The position numbers and the translations under genes were made by a program. 64,000 bases of DNA, from the NCBI RefSeq assembly GCF_030814695.1, contig NZ_JAUSVL010000001.1, positions 248,001 through 312,000 of the forward strand, read 5' to 3'. Source of the stretch: Oligosphaera ethanolica. Lineage in GTDB: Bacteria; Verrucomicrobiota; Lentisphaeria; Oligosphaerales; Oligosphaeraceae. This document shows, in pieces, positions 26,817 through 36,400 of this stretch. Under the pieces are notes generated by a model. That model made no database searches, was not told where the DNA came from, and was given only the letters and a program-made list of their open reading frames with translations. Position 1 is the stretch's first letter; the number at the start of each line of letters is the position of its first letter.

Positions 26817-27156
26817 CCAGGAGATACTCCTTCTGCAACATGTCTTTTGCGGCGGCGATATAGGACGCCGCCATTTGCCGGCGCAGCGAACGCTCGATTT
26901 TCTGTAATGCCATGGACAGACTCATAGCCGTGTCCTCTTTACCATCAGCCATGGCCTGGGCATGCGCCTTGCGGCATAACAGCACGGCATCGCGCCAGCA
27001 CATTTCCTGGCACAGCAAAGCCACCCTGCTCATGGTGTCGTCACCGCCATCCTGCTGCCGTTGCTCTTTTGCCTTGGCAGCCTTACGCTTGACCTTTCTA
27101 CTGGTCAAGGTATCAGGGGCGCTGTCGTCAATTTCTTTTAAACTCTTTTTCGCCAT
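26803..27156 (-). CDS. small basic protein, unknown function
   Basis: 117 residues from the ATG at 27156 (MAKKSLKEIDDSAPD), with GGAG about 12 bases ahead; a TTG 18 bases upstream is less likely. The first 45 residues are Lys/Arg/Gln-rich and probably disordered. The rest is helical with three Cys residues in ALLCQEMCWRDAVLLC and resembles a short helical repeat (KAHAQAMADGKEDTAMSLSMALQKIERS). No known family. It overlaps the 462-residue coiled-coil gene by 14 bases; the pair likely forms one functional unit. Confidence 0.65.
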   Translation of the reverse strand: MAKKSLKEIDDSAPDTLTSRKVKRKAAKAKEQRQQDGGDDTMSRVALLCQEMCWRDAVLLCRKAHAQAMADGKEDTAMSLSMALQKIERSLRRQMAASYIAAAKDMLQKEYLLDVGQ

Positions 27157-27251
27157 CGAGAGGCAAAACTCCAAGAACCCACTTCCATGCGCTCAGCCAT
27201 CACGGCACAACGCTAGTAGATATAAAAGCAGGTAAATAACAGGGTGAAAAA

Positions 27252-27326
<75 letters not shown>

Positions 27327-27428
27327 ATATGAAAAACGTGCTCTAATATAGGACAAAAACGTCATCTGTCCACCAGATGGATGACTTTTTTGCTGCTTTT
27401 CGGAAAAGAAAACGATCCGTGAATAACC

Positions 27429-27472
27429 ATGGACGCGATGAGCGCGATGAACACGACGGGCGCGATGGACGA
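27429..27472. repeat. degenerate 9-bp repeat
   Basis: atggacgcgatgagcgcgatgaacacgacgggcgcgatggacg reads as about five diverged copies of a 9-base gcgatg-a/g-ac-like unit. It belongs to the same class of 9-base-period tracts as those at 9.03, 32.76 and 56.3 kb, although the word differs. Confidence 0.55.
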
Positions 27473-27484
27473 AAGTGAAGGAAG

Positions 27485-27512
27485 AAAAACTGCCCAGGGG
27501 TATCACCAGGGC
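27485..27512 (-). terminator. Rho-independent terminator after polyprenyl synthase
   Basis: On the minus strand CTGCCCTGG-tgata-CCCCTGGGCAG is followed by TTTTTCTTCC, 10 bases past the stop codon of the synthase gene. One mismatch in the stem. Confidence 0.7.
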
Positions 27513-27521
27513 AGCGGTTTA

Positions 27522-28625
27522 TCAGCGGTTTCTGCGAACCATCGCCATGATCCAGCTGCGCAGCAGTTCCCGTTGCGGCGTTGGGCGCAGGGTACTCTCC
27601 AGCAGCTGCAGGGCTTCGGCAAGGAAGCGCTCGGAGCATTTCCGTGCGTAGACATCGCTGCCGGTGCGCGTAACGACCTCCCGCACGGCGGCGATGTCGT
27701 CAGCAGATGCAGTGGCATGCCCCAGAATGCCCGTCAGCAGACGCCGTTCCGCAGCGCTGCAGTACGCCATGGCGTGGCGCATCACCATGGTGCGTTTGCC
27801 CTCGCGAATATCCGAGCCGATGGGCTTGCCGAAGCTGACTTCCTCGCCACTGAGCCCGAGCAGGTCGTCCTGAATCTGAAACGCCAGGCCGCAAAGTTCT
27901 GCGCAGCGGCCCATGGCCTGGGCCACGGGACTGTCCTGCGGGGGACAGTCCTCGGCGAGCGCAACGCCCGTGGTCGCACAGAATGCCAGCAGCGCGCCAG
28001 TCTTCTGCCGCATCATGGTCATAATGCTTTCCTCGCTGATCTCCTCCCATGAACAATGGCTGAGCTCGACATCCAGTTGCTCACCAGCCAGCAGCTCGGG
28101 CGTCAGCCAGTCGCTCATGCGCCGCGCCAAAGCCAGCGCCAACGCCGGTCGCGCCGGCACAGACGCCAGTAACGACAGCGCCCGGCCCTGCAGGAGATCG
28201 CCAGCCAAAATAGCCAGGCTCACGCCGTAGTCGGCCGCGGCCGCTTCCGAGAGCCGCCAGCGCCGCCGTCCGAGCGCGGCACCTGAGATGTGTGCCGTCG
28301 GCTGCCCCCGGCGGAAAGCATCGTGGTCGATGATGTCGTCATGCACCAGCGTCCAGGTATGATAGACTTCGACCGCAGCGGCCGCCGGCAGTACTGCCTG
28401 GGCATCGCCACCCGCCGCCGCGCAGCAAAGCTGCAACAGTGCCGGGCGGAGGCACTTGCCGGGCTGCCGCAGGTAACTGTCAGCAGTATCGCGAAGGTGT
28501 TCCGGGACGCTTTTGGCACGAGCCGCCATGTCATCACACAGAAACGAGGCGACCTGATCGGCGACCTGTGCCATGTATGCCTTGAATGCCTGTTGACTGG
28601 ATGCGTCTTGCTCTGGTAACGCCAT
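27522..28625 (-). CDS. polyprenyl diphosphate synthase
   Basis: 367 residues. Trans-prenyltransferase that chains isopentenyl diphosphate onto an allylic primer to make the precursor of quinones or other isoprenoids. The first Asp-rich motif is LVHDDIIDHD near residue 95, in the DDxxD form, and the second is FQIQDDLLG near 250; GKCLRPAL supplies the conserved Lys/Arg. AAGGAGG lies 8 bases before the ATG. The bulky residues upstream of the first Asp motif do not settle chain length, so I do not assign ispA or ispB. It stands alone and ends in a terminator. Confidence 0.88.
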   Translation of the reverse strand: MALPEQDASSQQAFKAYMAQVADQVASFLCDDMAARAKSVPEHLRDTADSYLRQPGKCLRPALLQLCCAAAGGDAQAVLPAAAAVEVYHTWTLVHDDIIDHDAFRRGQPTAHISGAALGRRRWRLSEAAAADYGVSLAILAGDLLQGRALSLLASVPARPALALALARRMSDWLTPELLAGEQLDVELSHCSWEEISEESIMTMMRQKTGALLAFCATTGVALAEDCPPQDSPVAQAMGRCAELCGLAFQIQDDLLGLSGEEVSFGKPIGSDIREGKRTMVMRHAMAYCSAAERRLLTGILGHATASADDIAAVREVVTRTGSDVYARKCSERFLAEALQLLESTLRPTPQRELLRSWIMAMVRRNR

Positions 28626-28656
28626 ATTCGTGTCCTCCTTATCCTGGGGGTGCTCC

Positions 28657-29156
28657 GTAATCGGTCAGTGATTGATACTTGAGCGGTTGAGCAACAGGCG
28701 GCCCTAGGCGCGCCCGTTTCCCAGCCGTGGTGCGGGCTTTCAGCCCGCGCCGTCTCAAGAGGCCAGCAAGCGTCCACTCGCGCGCCCGGCTTCCCAGGCC
28801 ACAAAGCGGCAGAAGCGCTGAAAGCGCGATCTATAATAGCCCAGGGCAAGCGACGCCGAAGGCAGAGCGTCGCCCTGGGTAAAGCGCCATTTTTGTTCGT
28901 GTTCCTCGGCCTCTTTGGCCCCAGTCGGCGAAGCTGACTGGGGCCAAAGAGGCCGAGGAACCCATTGTAACGTCTTCACCGTATTGATCCTTGCGCCTTG
29001 CGCGGTGTTTTTTTAGGTCGCCCTTTCACGGCTCATTTCTGTGGGGCCCTTACCCAGGGCAACGCGGGCGCTTGCCCTGGGCTTTCTTAGGCCGCGCCTT
29101 TGGCGCTGAAAACAAAAGGCCGCCAGAAAACCTGGTATCAATGGCTGACCGATTAC
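28657..29156. mobile_element. terminal-inverted-repeat element copy 3 with 9-bp target duplication
   Basis: Exactly 500 bp from GTAATCGGTCAGTGATTGATAC to TATCAATGGCTGACCGATTAC. The 9-base word GGGTGCTCC stands directly outside both ends (28648-28656 and 29157-29165). Inside lie the 40-nt hairpin at 28840-28879 and the 45-nt hairpin at 28909-28953, whose stem is extended to 28901-28961 in this copy. There is no protein-coding gene, so movement would need a transposase supplied elsewhere. This is the best-defined copy in the window. Confidence 0.88.
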
Positions 29157-29165
29157 GGGTGCTCC

Positions 29166-29403
29166 TCCCCGCGGCCGCCCGTGACACATAGCCAAATACG
29201 GGATGAAGGTTATGTTATTGGTTTCTCTGGCGGCACGATGCCACGCTAAAGTATTTCAAGCCGTGCCTGCTCTGCATTTACGACAGTCCCCAATATAACG
29301 CTGGTCTCGCCGGCCGCAGGCAGCCGCCAGGGCAATTGTTGCCTGTTGGAGCGCAGCCGGTTCTTGTGTTCTGTATTAGCGAATCAACAGGAGAAGATCG
29401 ACC
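29166..29403. promoter_or_regulatory. upstream region of the UDP-sugar pyrophosphorylase gene
   Basis: 238 bases of moderately AT-rich sequence with no open gene. AGGAGA is found about 9 bases before the following ATG. No operator or riboswitch is recognised. Confidence 0.4.
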
Positions 29404-30831
29404 ATGTCCGTTGATGCCACCAAGCAGGAATTAACCGCCTTGTTAGCGCCTCACCACCAGGAGCATATCCTGCGCTTCTGGGACCTGCTCAACCCCGGTG
29501 AACGACAGGAACTAGCAGCGCAAGTGCGTAACATCAACTGGGCCCGCATCAGCCAATGGGGCGCCAAAGCCGCCAGCGGCGGCAAGCTCGACATTCCCTT
29601 TGACCAGCTGCAACCGGCGCCATACCAGCCCCTGCGCGCGGAGTCACCCAAGGAGATCACCCTGCAGAAAGCCAGCATCGCCCACGGCGAAACGCTGCTA
29701 CGCGCCGGCAAAGTGGCGACCTTCACGGTCGCCGGCGGCCAAGGCACCCGCCTAGGCTACGATGCGCCTAAGGGCACCTTCCCCGTCACCCCCATCCGGC
29801 AGAAAAGCCTCTTCCAGGTCTTCGCCGAAGGCATCGCCCGCAACCAGGACCGGTACCAGACGATCATCCCCTGGTACATCATGACCAGCACGATCAACGA
29901 TGACGCCACCCGGGCCTTTTTCAGTGAGCACAACTACTTCGGCCTAGACCCGGCCAATATCATGTTCTTCGCCCAGGGCACGCTGCCGGCCCTCGACCTC
30001 CAGGGCAAGGCCCTGCTAGCAACCCGCTCAAGCTTGGCTCTCTCCCCCAATGGCCACGGCGGCAGCTTTGTCGCCCTGCGCGACTCCGGCGCCCTGGCCG
30101 ACATGGCCGCCCGCGGCGTCACCGCCCTCTCCTACTGGCAGGTGGACAATCCCATGGTCCACGTCATCGACCCGCTCTTCATCGGCATGCACGACTTGAC
30201 CCAGTCCGACATGAGCAGCCGCGCCCTTATCAAACGCGAGCCGCTGGAAAAACTCGGCCACTTCTGCCTGCTGAACAACCGCCTCATTATCGTCGAATAC
30301 AGCGATATGCCCGACGATCTGCTCTACCAGAAGGACGACAAGGGCCGCCTGCTCTACCGCGCCGGCAGCCCGGCCATCCACGTACTCAGCAGGCAATTTG
30401 TTGAGCGCCTCACTAACGGCGAACTGGACTTCCAGCCGCACCGCGCGTTCAAAAAAATCCCCTACGTCAACGACGCCGGCGAAATCGTCAATCCCAGCGA
30501 ACCCAACGCCATCAAGCTCGAATTCTTCTTGTTCGACGCCCTACCCCTCGCCCAGCATCCGCTGGTGCTCGAAGGCGATCGCGACGAGCAGTTCGCACCG
30601 GTGAAAAACGCCAGTGGCGACGACTCGCCGCAGTCCTGCCGGGATGCCATGCTCAAGCGCGCCGCCAGCTGGCTCGGCCAGGCCGGCGTGCCATTCCCCA
30701 CGGACGGCGATGGCAAGCCCGCCGCCGTCGTTGAACTGTCACCGCGATCCTTCGTCGACGCCAAAGACGTCCAGAGCGCCAAATCACGCCTGCCAGCTTT
30801 CCAACCCGGCGAGATGTACTACATCGACTGA
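29404..30831 (+). CDS. UDPGP-type UTP--sugar-1-phosphate uridylyltransferase (UAP1-like)
   Basis: 475 residues. Member of the eukaryote-like UDPGP type 1 family that forms UDP-GlcNAc (or UDP-sugars) from UTP and a sugar 1-phosphate. The nucleotide-binding loop is VAGGQGTRLGYDAPKGTFPV at about residue 110, matching LGxGTRLGxxxPKG. SPNGHGG near 215 and YWQVDNPM near 245 are further family motifs. The C-terminal FKKIPYVND and NAIKLEFFLFDALP match UAP1-type proteins more than glucose-specific ones, so UDP-GlcNAc synthesis for cell wall or lipid A is likely. It begins a plus-strand run with an LpxL-like acyltransferase and folB. Confidence 0.88.
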   Translation: MSVDATKQELTALLAPHHQEHILRFWDLLNPGERQELAAQVRNINWARISQWGAKAASGGKLDIPFDQLQPAPYQPLRAESPKEITLQKASIAHGETLLRAGKVATFTVAGGQGTRLGYDAPKGTFPVTPIRQKSLFQVFAEGIARNQDRYQTIIPWYIMTSTINDDATRAFFSEHNYFGLDPANIMFFAQGTLPALDLQGKALLATRSSLALSPNGHGGSFVALRDSGALADMAARGVTALSYWQVDNPMVHVIDPLFIGMHDLTQSDMSSRALIKREPLEKLGHFCLLNNRLIIVEYSDMPDDLLYQKDDKGRLLYRAGSPAIHVLSRQFVERLTNGELDFQPHRAFKKIPYVNDAGEIVNPSEPNAIKLEFFLFDALPLAQHPLVLEGDRDEQFAPVKNASGDDSPQSCRDAMLKRAASWLGQAGVPFPTDGDGKPAAVVELSPRSFVDAKDVQSAKSRLPAFQPGEMYYID

Positions 30832-30879
30832 CGGCGGCCGGCGGTGAAGGCCGGCGCAAAACACAGGACGGCTTCAGCC

Positions 30880-31896
30880 ATGGCAGCAGGACGGCGGCGC
30901 AAGCGCAAGACCGGCGGCAAGATCCGCGACGCAATGATGAACGCCCTGCTGCCACCGCTGCTGTGGGTCATCGGTTGCTGCTCGGAACGGACCCTGCGAC
31001 GCATCGCCGCCCTTGGTGCGAATCTGGCGCGAGTCTTCTACCCCGGCGGTCTGCGCCTCATCGAAGCGAATCTGGCAATCGCCCTCTCGGAACTCACGGC
31101 GCCGGCACGGCGGCGCCTCGCTGTCGACAATCTTCTGCACACCCTCTGGATGGGCCTGGACGTGATCAGCAACCTGAGTCACCCGGAGCGCCTCCGGTCG
31201 CGAGTTGTCGCGCCCGATCCCCAGCTCTACGCCAATGACAGCGGCAAGCCTTTCATCCTCTGCCTGCCGCATTTGGGCAACTGGGAGCTTTTCGGCCAGG
31301 CCGCGCCACTGTTCGGCATCAAGTCTGCCGCTGTCGCCAAGACCTTTTCCAATCGCAAACTGACCGAGCTGGTGTTCAAGGCCCGCGAGAGCAACGGGTT
31401 GGAAATCATCCCCCACCAGGGCGCGGCCCGCGGCGTGCTCGCGGCTCTGCGCAATGGCCGCAACATCGGCCTGTTGATCGACCAGAATGTCAGCCCTTCC
31501 CGGGGCGGCATTTACGCCAGCTTCTTCGGCCTGCCCGCGCCCACCAGCCGCCTGCCGGCCATGCTCGCTCGGCGCCTGGACCTGCCCGTTCTCATCGGCA
31601 CCTGCGTCCGCGGTGACGACGGCCTGCTACACTTTGACAGCGAGCCGCTGGCCAAAGCCGTCGCCGACTATGCCGATGACGCCAGTCTCACCCAGGACAT
31701 TCTCCACGCCACCGAAGCACTCGTCAAACGTCACCCGGAACAGTACATCTGGCTCTACCGCCGCTGGCGACGCATTCCCGGCAATACGCCCGCCGAAGTC
31801 GCCGGGCGCTTCCCCTACTATGCGGAAGCCCGCCCTGAACACTGCCCGGAAGAACTCTTCCAAGCGCCCGCCCCTCACACCCTACCCACGGAGTGA
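30880..31896 (+). CDS. LpxL/HtrB-like lipid A biosynthesis acyltransferase
   Basis: About 338 residues from the ATG at 30880; a GTG at 30844 would add 12 residues. LpxL-family enzymes add secondary acyl chains to lipid A at the inner membrane. The N-terminus has a basic stretch then a hydrophobic anchor (MNALLPPLLWVIGCC). The catalytic H-x4-D/E motif is PHLGNWELFG near residue 125, and LLIDQNVSPSRGG near 205 matches the family's later block. WLYRRWRR near 285 is also typical. It follows the UDP-sugar pyrophosphorylase by 48 bases, fitting a shared role in envelope synthesis and an outer membrane with lipid A. Confidence 0.87.
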   Translation: MAAGRRRKRKTGGKIRDAMMNALLPPLLWVIGCCSERTLRRIAALGANLARVFYPGGLRLIEANLAIALSELTAPARRRLAVDNLLHTLWMGLDVISNLSHPERLRSRVVAPDPQLYANDSGKPFILCLPHLGNWELFGQAAPLFGIKSAAVAKTFSNRKLTELVFKARESNGLEIIPHQGAARGVLAALRNGRNIGLLIDQNVSPSRGGIYASFFGLPAPTSRLPAMLARRLDLPVLIGTCVRGDDGLLHFDSEPLAKAVADYADDASLTQDILHATEALVKRHPEQYIWLYRRWRRIPGNTPAEVAGRFPYYAEARPEHCPEELFQAPAPHTLPTE

Positions 31897-31898
31897 CC

Positions 31899-32276
31899 AT
31901 GGACAGCATCACCATCGAAAACCTCCGCCTGACCTGCATCATCGGCTGCTATCCGGAAGAACGGGTCAACCCCCAGACCCTCAGCCTGACACTGACCCTG
32001 TTCTGCGACACCCGCCGCGCCGCCGCCTCCGACCAGCTCGCAGATGCCATCGACTACGATGCGCTGTCGCAGAAGATTCGCGCCATGGCTGCGCAGAAAC
32101 AGCGGCAGTTGCTGGAGGCCCTCGCCGAAGACATCGCCAGTCTCTGCCTCCGCGAAAGCGACGCCCAGGCCGTCACCGTGCAACTGCGCAAGCCGGGCGT
32201 ACCCGCCGAAGCCGCCGCCGCCGTGGTGACTATCACCCGCACACAAAACAGCGCCAGCACCGGCGGCGTTCGCTAG
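31899..32276 (+). CDS. folB: dihydroneopterin aldolase
   Basis: 125 residues. Makes 6-hydroxymethyl-dihydropterin in folate synthesis. The start MDSITIENLRLTCIIGCYPEERVNPQ is the family N-terminus with the GCYPEER block that holds a substrate-binding Glu. The C-terminal VQLRKPGVP contains the conserved Lys of the active site. GGAG lies 5 bases ahead of the chosen ATG and overlaps the stop of the acyltransferase gene; translation is probably coupled. Confidence 0.9.
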   Translation: MDSITIENLRLTCIIGCYPEERVNPQTLSLTLTLFCDTRRAAASDQLADAIDYDALSQKIRAMAAQKQRQLLEALAEDIASLCLRESDAQAVTVQLRKPGVPAEAAAAVVTITRTQNSASTGGVR

Positions 32277-32291
32277 CAGCAGCCCCGCACC

Positions 32292-32684
32292 TCAGGCATT
32301 ATCCTCCGTTAGCGGTCGCTTCTCCTCAGCCCTTCTGAGCATGAGCAGATGAGCCGACACGCCGACGCCGACCGTGGCCAGCAGCAACCAGTACCAGCCA
32401 TTGCTCCACAGCAGCGACGACAAGGCCAGGCTCACCCACAGAAAGATCAGGCTGCGGCGAATCATCCGCCACGGCACGCCCGTACCCGAGCGGTAGTTGT
32501 CAATGTAGGCCCGTAGATATGAACTGGTGGTCAGCCAGCGATAAAAACGCGGCGAACTGCGAGCAAAAAAATACGCTGCGGCCAACAGAAAAGGCGTGGT
32601 CGGCAATACCGGCAGAAAAATGCCCACCACGCCCAAAGACACCAACGCCCAGGCAAAAACAAAAAATAACTGTCGTATGATCAT
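32292..32684 (-). CDS. DUF454 (YbaN-like) inner-membrane protein
   Basis: 130 residues with three to four hydrophobic segments. VGIFLPVLPTTPFLLAAAYFFARSSPRFYRWL at residues 20-51 is the well-conserved DUF454 block. Function of the family is not established. No strong ribosome site is seen before the ATG at 32684. Convergent with folB with a 15-base gap. Confidence 0.88.
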   Translation of the reverse strand: MIIRQLFFVFAWALVSLGVVGIFLPVLPTTPFLLAAAYFFARSSPRFYRWLTTSSYLRAYIDNYRSGTGVPWRMIRRSLIFLWVSLALSSLLWSNGWYWLLLATVGVGVSAHLLMLRRAEEKRPLTEDNA

Positions 32685-32761
32685 GCGTGTGAATACCCGC
32701 TATGCTACCTGGCGCAACAGAACCTGGTGACTGGAAAGCACTACCATTCCGCAGTGCTGCC

Positions 32762-32790
32762 CATCTCGTCCATCTCGTCCATCTCGTCCT
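32762..32790. repeat. 9-bp tandem repeat, three copies
   Basis: catctcgtc is repeated three times in a row, with a fourth degenerate copy. Part of a repeat-filled gap that runs to the next gene. Confidence 0.75.
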
Positions 32791-32883
32791 TCGCCGCCAG
32801 CGCGCACCGGCCGGCGTGCCTTCAAGATAGCGCCGGCTGTCAGGCAAGTCACGCGCACTCCGTGGTCTCACAGCCCTTCGTAA

Positions 32884-33400
32884 GGAATCGGTCAGTGTAC
32901 ACCCCGGCGCTTCGCTGGGACAATTTGCAGGAAACCCACGGCCAGTCGCCGTCCAGCCATTCGACCTTGATTTCCGCCGGCCTTTGCGTCAGCGTGTTTC
33001 ATAGGAGACTGATCGGCCAAGTTCGGCCCGGAGGGCCGTACCATGCATAACCCCTGGTGAGGCGCCCGAAGGGCGCCGCAACCAGGGGTGTGACAATAAC
33101 TTGGAATTGCGCCTGGAGGGCGCCACATTGGTTAGGCGCGTCCCGTCTCACCGCGTCGGAGAGGGCATGCCGTGCATCCAATATCAATGGCTGACCTTTG
33201 CGGCAGCGTGTTTCATAGGAGTGTACACCCCGGCGCTTCGCTGGGACAATTTGCAGGAAACCCACGGCCCGCCGCCGCCCAGCTATTCGACCTTGATTTC
33301 CGCCGACCTTTGCGGCAGCGTGTTTCATAGGAGCCATTGATGCCCGTTGCTCCCGCAGCCTTTTGTTGTCATCGACCACAGGCCGCCGGGACGGCGGCGC
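32884..33400. repeat. cluster of dispersed repeat modules
   Basis: Begins with the element end GGAATCGGTCAGTGTACACC and an inverted tail repeat (32887-33003). Next comes a copy (about 33005-33175) of the module at 62441-62610 (ggccaagttcggcccg, gtaccatgcataacccc, ggcgcccg...gggcgccgcaacc). TATCAATGGCTGACC at 33181 looks like a broken right end, and a second inverted tail repeat follows (33206-33332). At 33380 is a ccgccgggacggcgg module. It has no clean right terminal repeat, so it appears to be a rearranged or nested remnant. Confidence 0.65.
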
Positions 33401-33407
33401 GCCAGGA

Positions 33408-36400
33408 TCAAGGCCGCTGGGAGTGCGCGTGATTTTCTGTAAGTGCGATGCTGATGAATTCAAAGGGCGACTTCGCCCCGCCAATCCCGGGAGCCAGCTC
33501 CAGAAAACCACGGCGGGCCTTGCCGTCGGAGACATTGATGAGCACATTGAAACGCATAGTCGAGCCGGCCTGCAGTGTAAACGGGCTGACCGTGAAGGTC
33601 GGGAAGGCCATTTCATAGGTCGTTCTGCCCTGCTCGCATTTCATTGCAAATGGAACCTCGTCGATCAGCCCGAGTCGCTTCATCAGACTGTCGTAGATGG
33701 CGTCGGAGGCATACTCGCGCCAAACAACGGGCGTGCCGCGAAACATGGAAAACGAGTATTCAAAGTCGTCGTTATCGTAACCAACGCCCGACCTGACGGC
33801 ATTGGCGAGGGGGTCAAACGCAACCTGTACCGAGTCGTTCTGCCAGATGTCGTTGACGGCAGTTATCGTCGCCGAAGTCTGAAAATCCTTGTTGAGGACG
33901 GTCACCGCCATGTAAAGATGGTCGGCATCCCAGGTGATGCGGCCCTCGGCACGAATACTTTTTTCGGCTGGCGTCATGACCCACGTTCCGCGTTTGCTGG
34001 CAGCATTGGCGCTGTCAAGCTCGAAGGTGGCGGCAGCGGCTGGCCAGTCGGCAAGATCGCCGTCAATCGTGATCGCCTGCGGCGTCTTCGGACAAACCAA
34101 ACCGGAAAGCTCTAGAGAAAACACGACCGGTTTGCCTTGGTCAGGTATGATCTTCCCCGCGATGATCTGCTTTGCCAGCGAGAGGGGCTGCGCTGCCTGA
34201 AAATTCAGCGCGGTGTCATGCAGTGGCGCAAGTTCGGAAAAACGTTTGCTATTCTCCCCTGGGACGCCGCCCCGGGTGATCTCAACACTGCCGGAGAGCG
34301 ATTTGGCGCCAAGATTGCTGACCCTGACGAGGAAACTCTGTTTCCCGGAGCCGATCAGTTTCGCCGAAGCGACATCGCCGGTTACGGCGAGTTCAGCCAT
34401 GCGGAAGGTCTCCGCAAATGCTTCGGGAGACTCCTGTGACACAAAGTAGAGCGGAGCAGGTGTAAGCATAAACTCTTGACCACTGATCCTTGATCCCATC
34501 ATATCATAGCCGTTCATCATTTCCGCAAAACGGATCTTTGCCTGGTCGCCGTGCCATTTCCAGATCATGGCGGCAGATGTCCCGTCGCTACGCTTGAAAA
34601 TATGGCAGCGCAGTTCAAAGCTAAACGGAACTTGGAGACAGGGGGCCGCATCCTGCAAGGCGACCATAGCGGCACGCATCGCATAAGTCGTCGTACTCGG
34701 AAGCACCGTATTGCAATGCGATGTCGCGGAGATCATCGTGTCAGTAAAATCGAGTCCGGGATTGACGCCATAACTATTGAAGGTATAGAACTGCTCCATG
34801 CCGCCCGCCAGCGCGGTCAGCAGCAGACGAAGCTGACCGATGGTCTGTTCCTGATCTGTAATCTCGCCATCGCGAGTAAACAGGGGACGACGAATGCCAC
34901 GCTCCGTGGATAACATCCGGAAGTCTTTACTGAATTTCGCGGAAAACGCCTTGATGGACTGAATGTCAGCGTAATAATCGGGCAATTCCGCTTGAGCACG
35001 GTAGGGATGCTCCGTCAGAATGTCCGTAAACTTGTCTCCGCCAAGTTCCAAGAACCGATTCATATAGTCAAGGCGGGTGTGGCAGACCGAAGGGGCGGCA
35101 ATCGGCACGCCGGGGTCGCTGCGATGAATCACCGCCGCCATCTGGGCTTCCAGTTCGACCACGTTTTCGATCGTCGGCGAGAGCAGCGTTGCCGGATCGG
35201 GATTCGCGCCACCCCAGGCATTCGGCTCGTTCAGAAGGTCGTAGGCATCAACCTTGCCCCGAGTCACGGTGTTGATCCAGTTTTCCATCTGGCTCAGATA
35301 ATTGGTCGGATACTTCGGCAGAAAAAATTGATGAGGATAATTGGCTCGGGAAAAACTGTAAAACACGAAGAAGCCCGCGTCATGGAATGTCGCGGCACAG
35401 TCTGCTTTCGGGAGCGCGAAGGACGCATCGCGCCATAGTCGGATCGCGCCGATACCAAAATCCTGCATGATCCGGATCAGCGGCTCGGGCTTCAAGTACG
35501 AGTTCATATTTTGGCCAAAGCGCTTGTCAAGCGTGGTCGCCCGGTCGATGACGCCGCAGTAAAAGCCATGATCAATCGCCTCCGCGCCCTTCGGGGTCAC
35601 CGTGACAACAAGCCTCATGGCGCCGCGTTTATCCGCCGGAACCGTGGCCGTGATCTTGCGATCGAGAGGCAGTGTCACCTTTTCGGGCGCTGCCTGAGCA
35701 ATGACGTCGCCGAAGAAGTCGTAAAGTTTCCAGCCAAGCATTGCTTCTGTGGGCTGATCGGCCTCAATGTGCATAGTGGCCCCGATCGGTTCATCGGCAA
35801 AATAATAGGTCGTATCGCGATCAAGATCGCCCATGATGCGAACCGGTGCCGTCTCCCCGACGTCGGCAGTCACCAGATTGTACTGGCAGCGCAGGTCATC
35901 CACGTAGACCGTGCCTTCGCCCCAGACCAGAATGGCCGGAAAAACCAGATTGTAGCCTGCCGTATTGCCGGGAGTCCCGCTAGTCCCGTCCTGCTGTTCG
36001 CCGAAGCGTTTGACCTGAAGAGTGTACTTCTGCCATGTTTCCGACACTGTGACCGTCGTCGCATAACGGTTGCCACTGCTGTTAACGAACCACAGCAGCA
36101 CATCGACTGGGCGGTCCGCCTTCATCCATGCGGAAAATGCGAGCGGCTTGCCGGTAATGGTCGGTACTGGAGCCAGTGTCAGACGGTCAAAATAGCTGCT
36201 TTCATAGCTGCGGATCTTGAAAGAATAGTTGCCGGAATGCACCTCTTCGCTGTCGATCGTGTACTCGGAGCCGTTATGCCACTCGCCGAACTTGCTGAAA
36301 TGAACGCCGTTATATCCTTTGGGAGCGATGGCATCCTTGTCAGTCGGCACAGCCATATAAAAGCCGCGTTCGGCGCCACCGTTAATCATCAGATTGCGAT

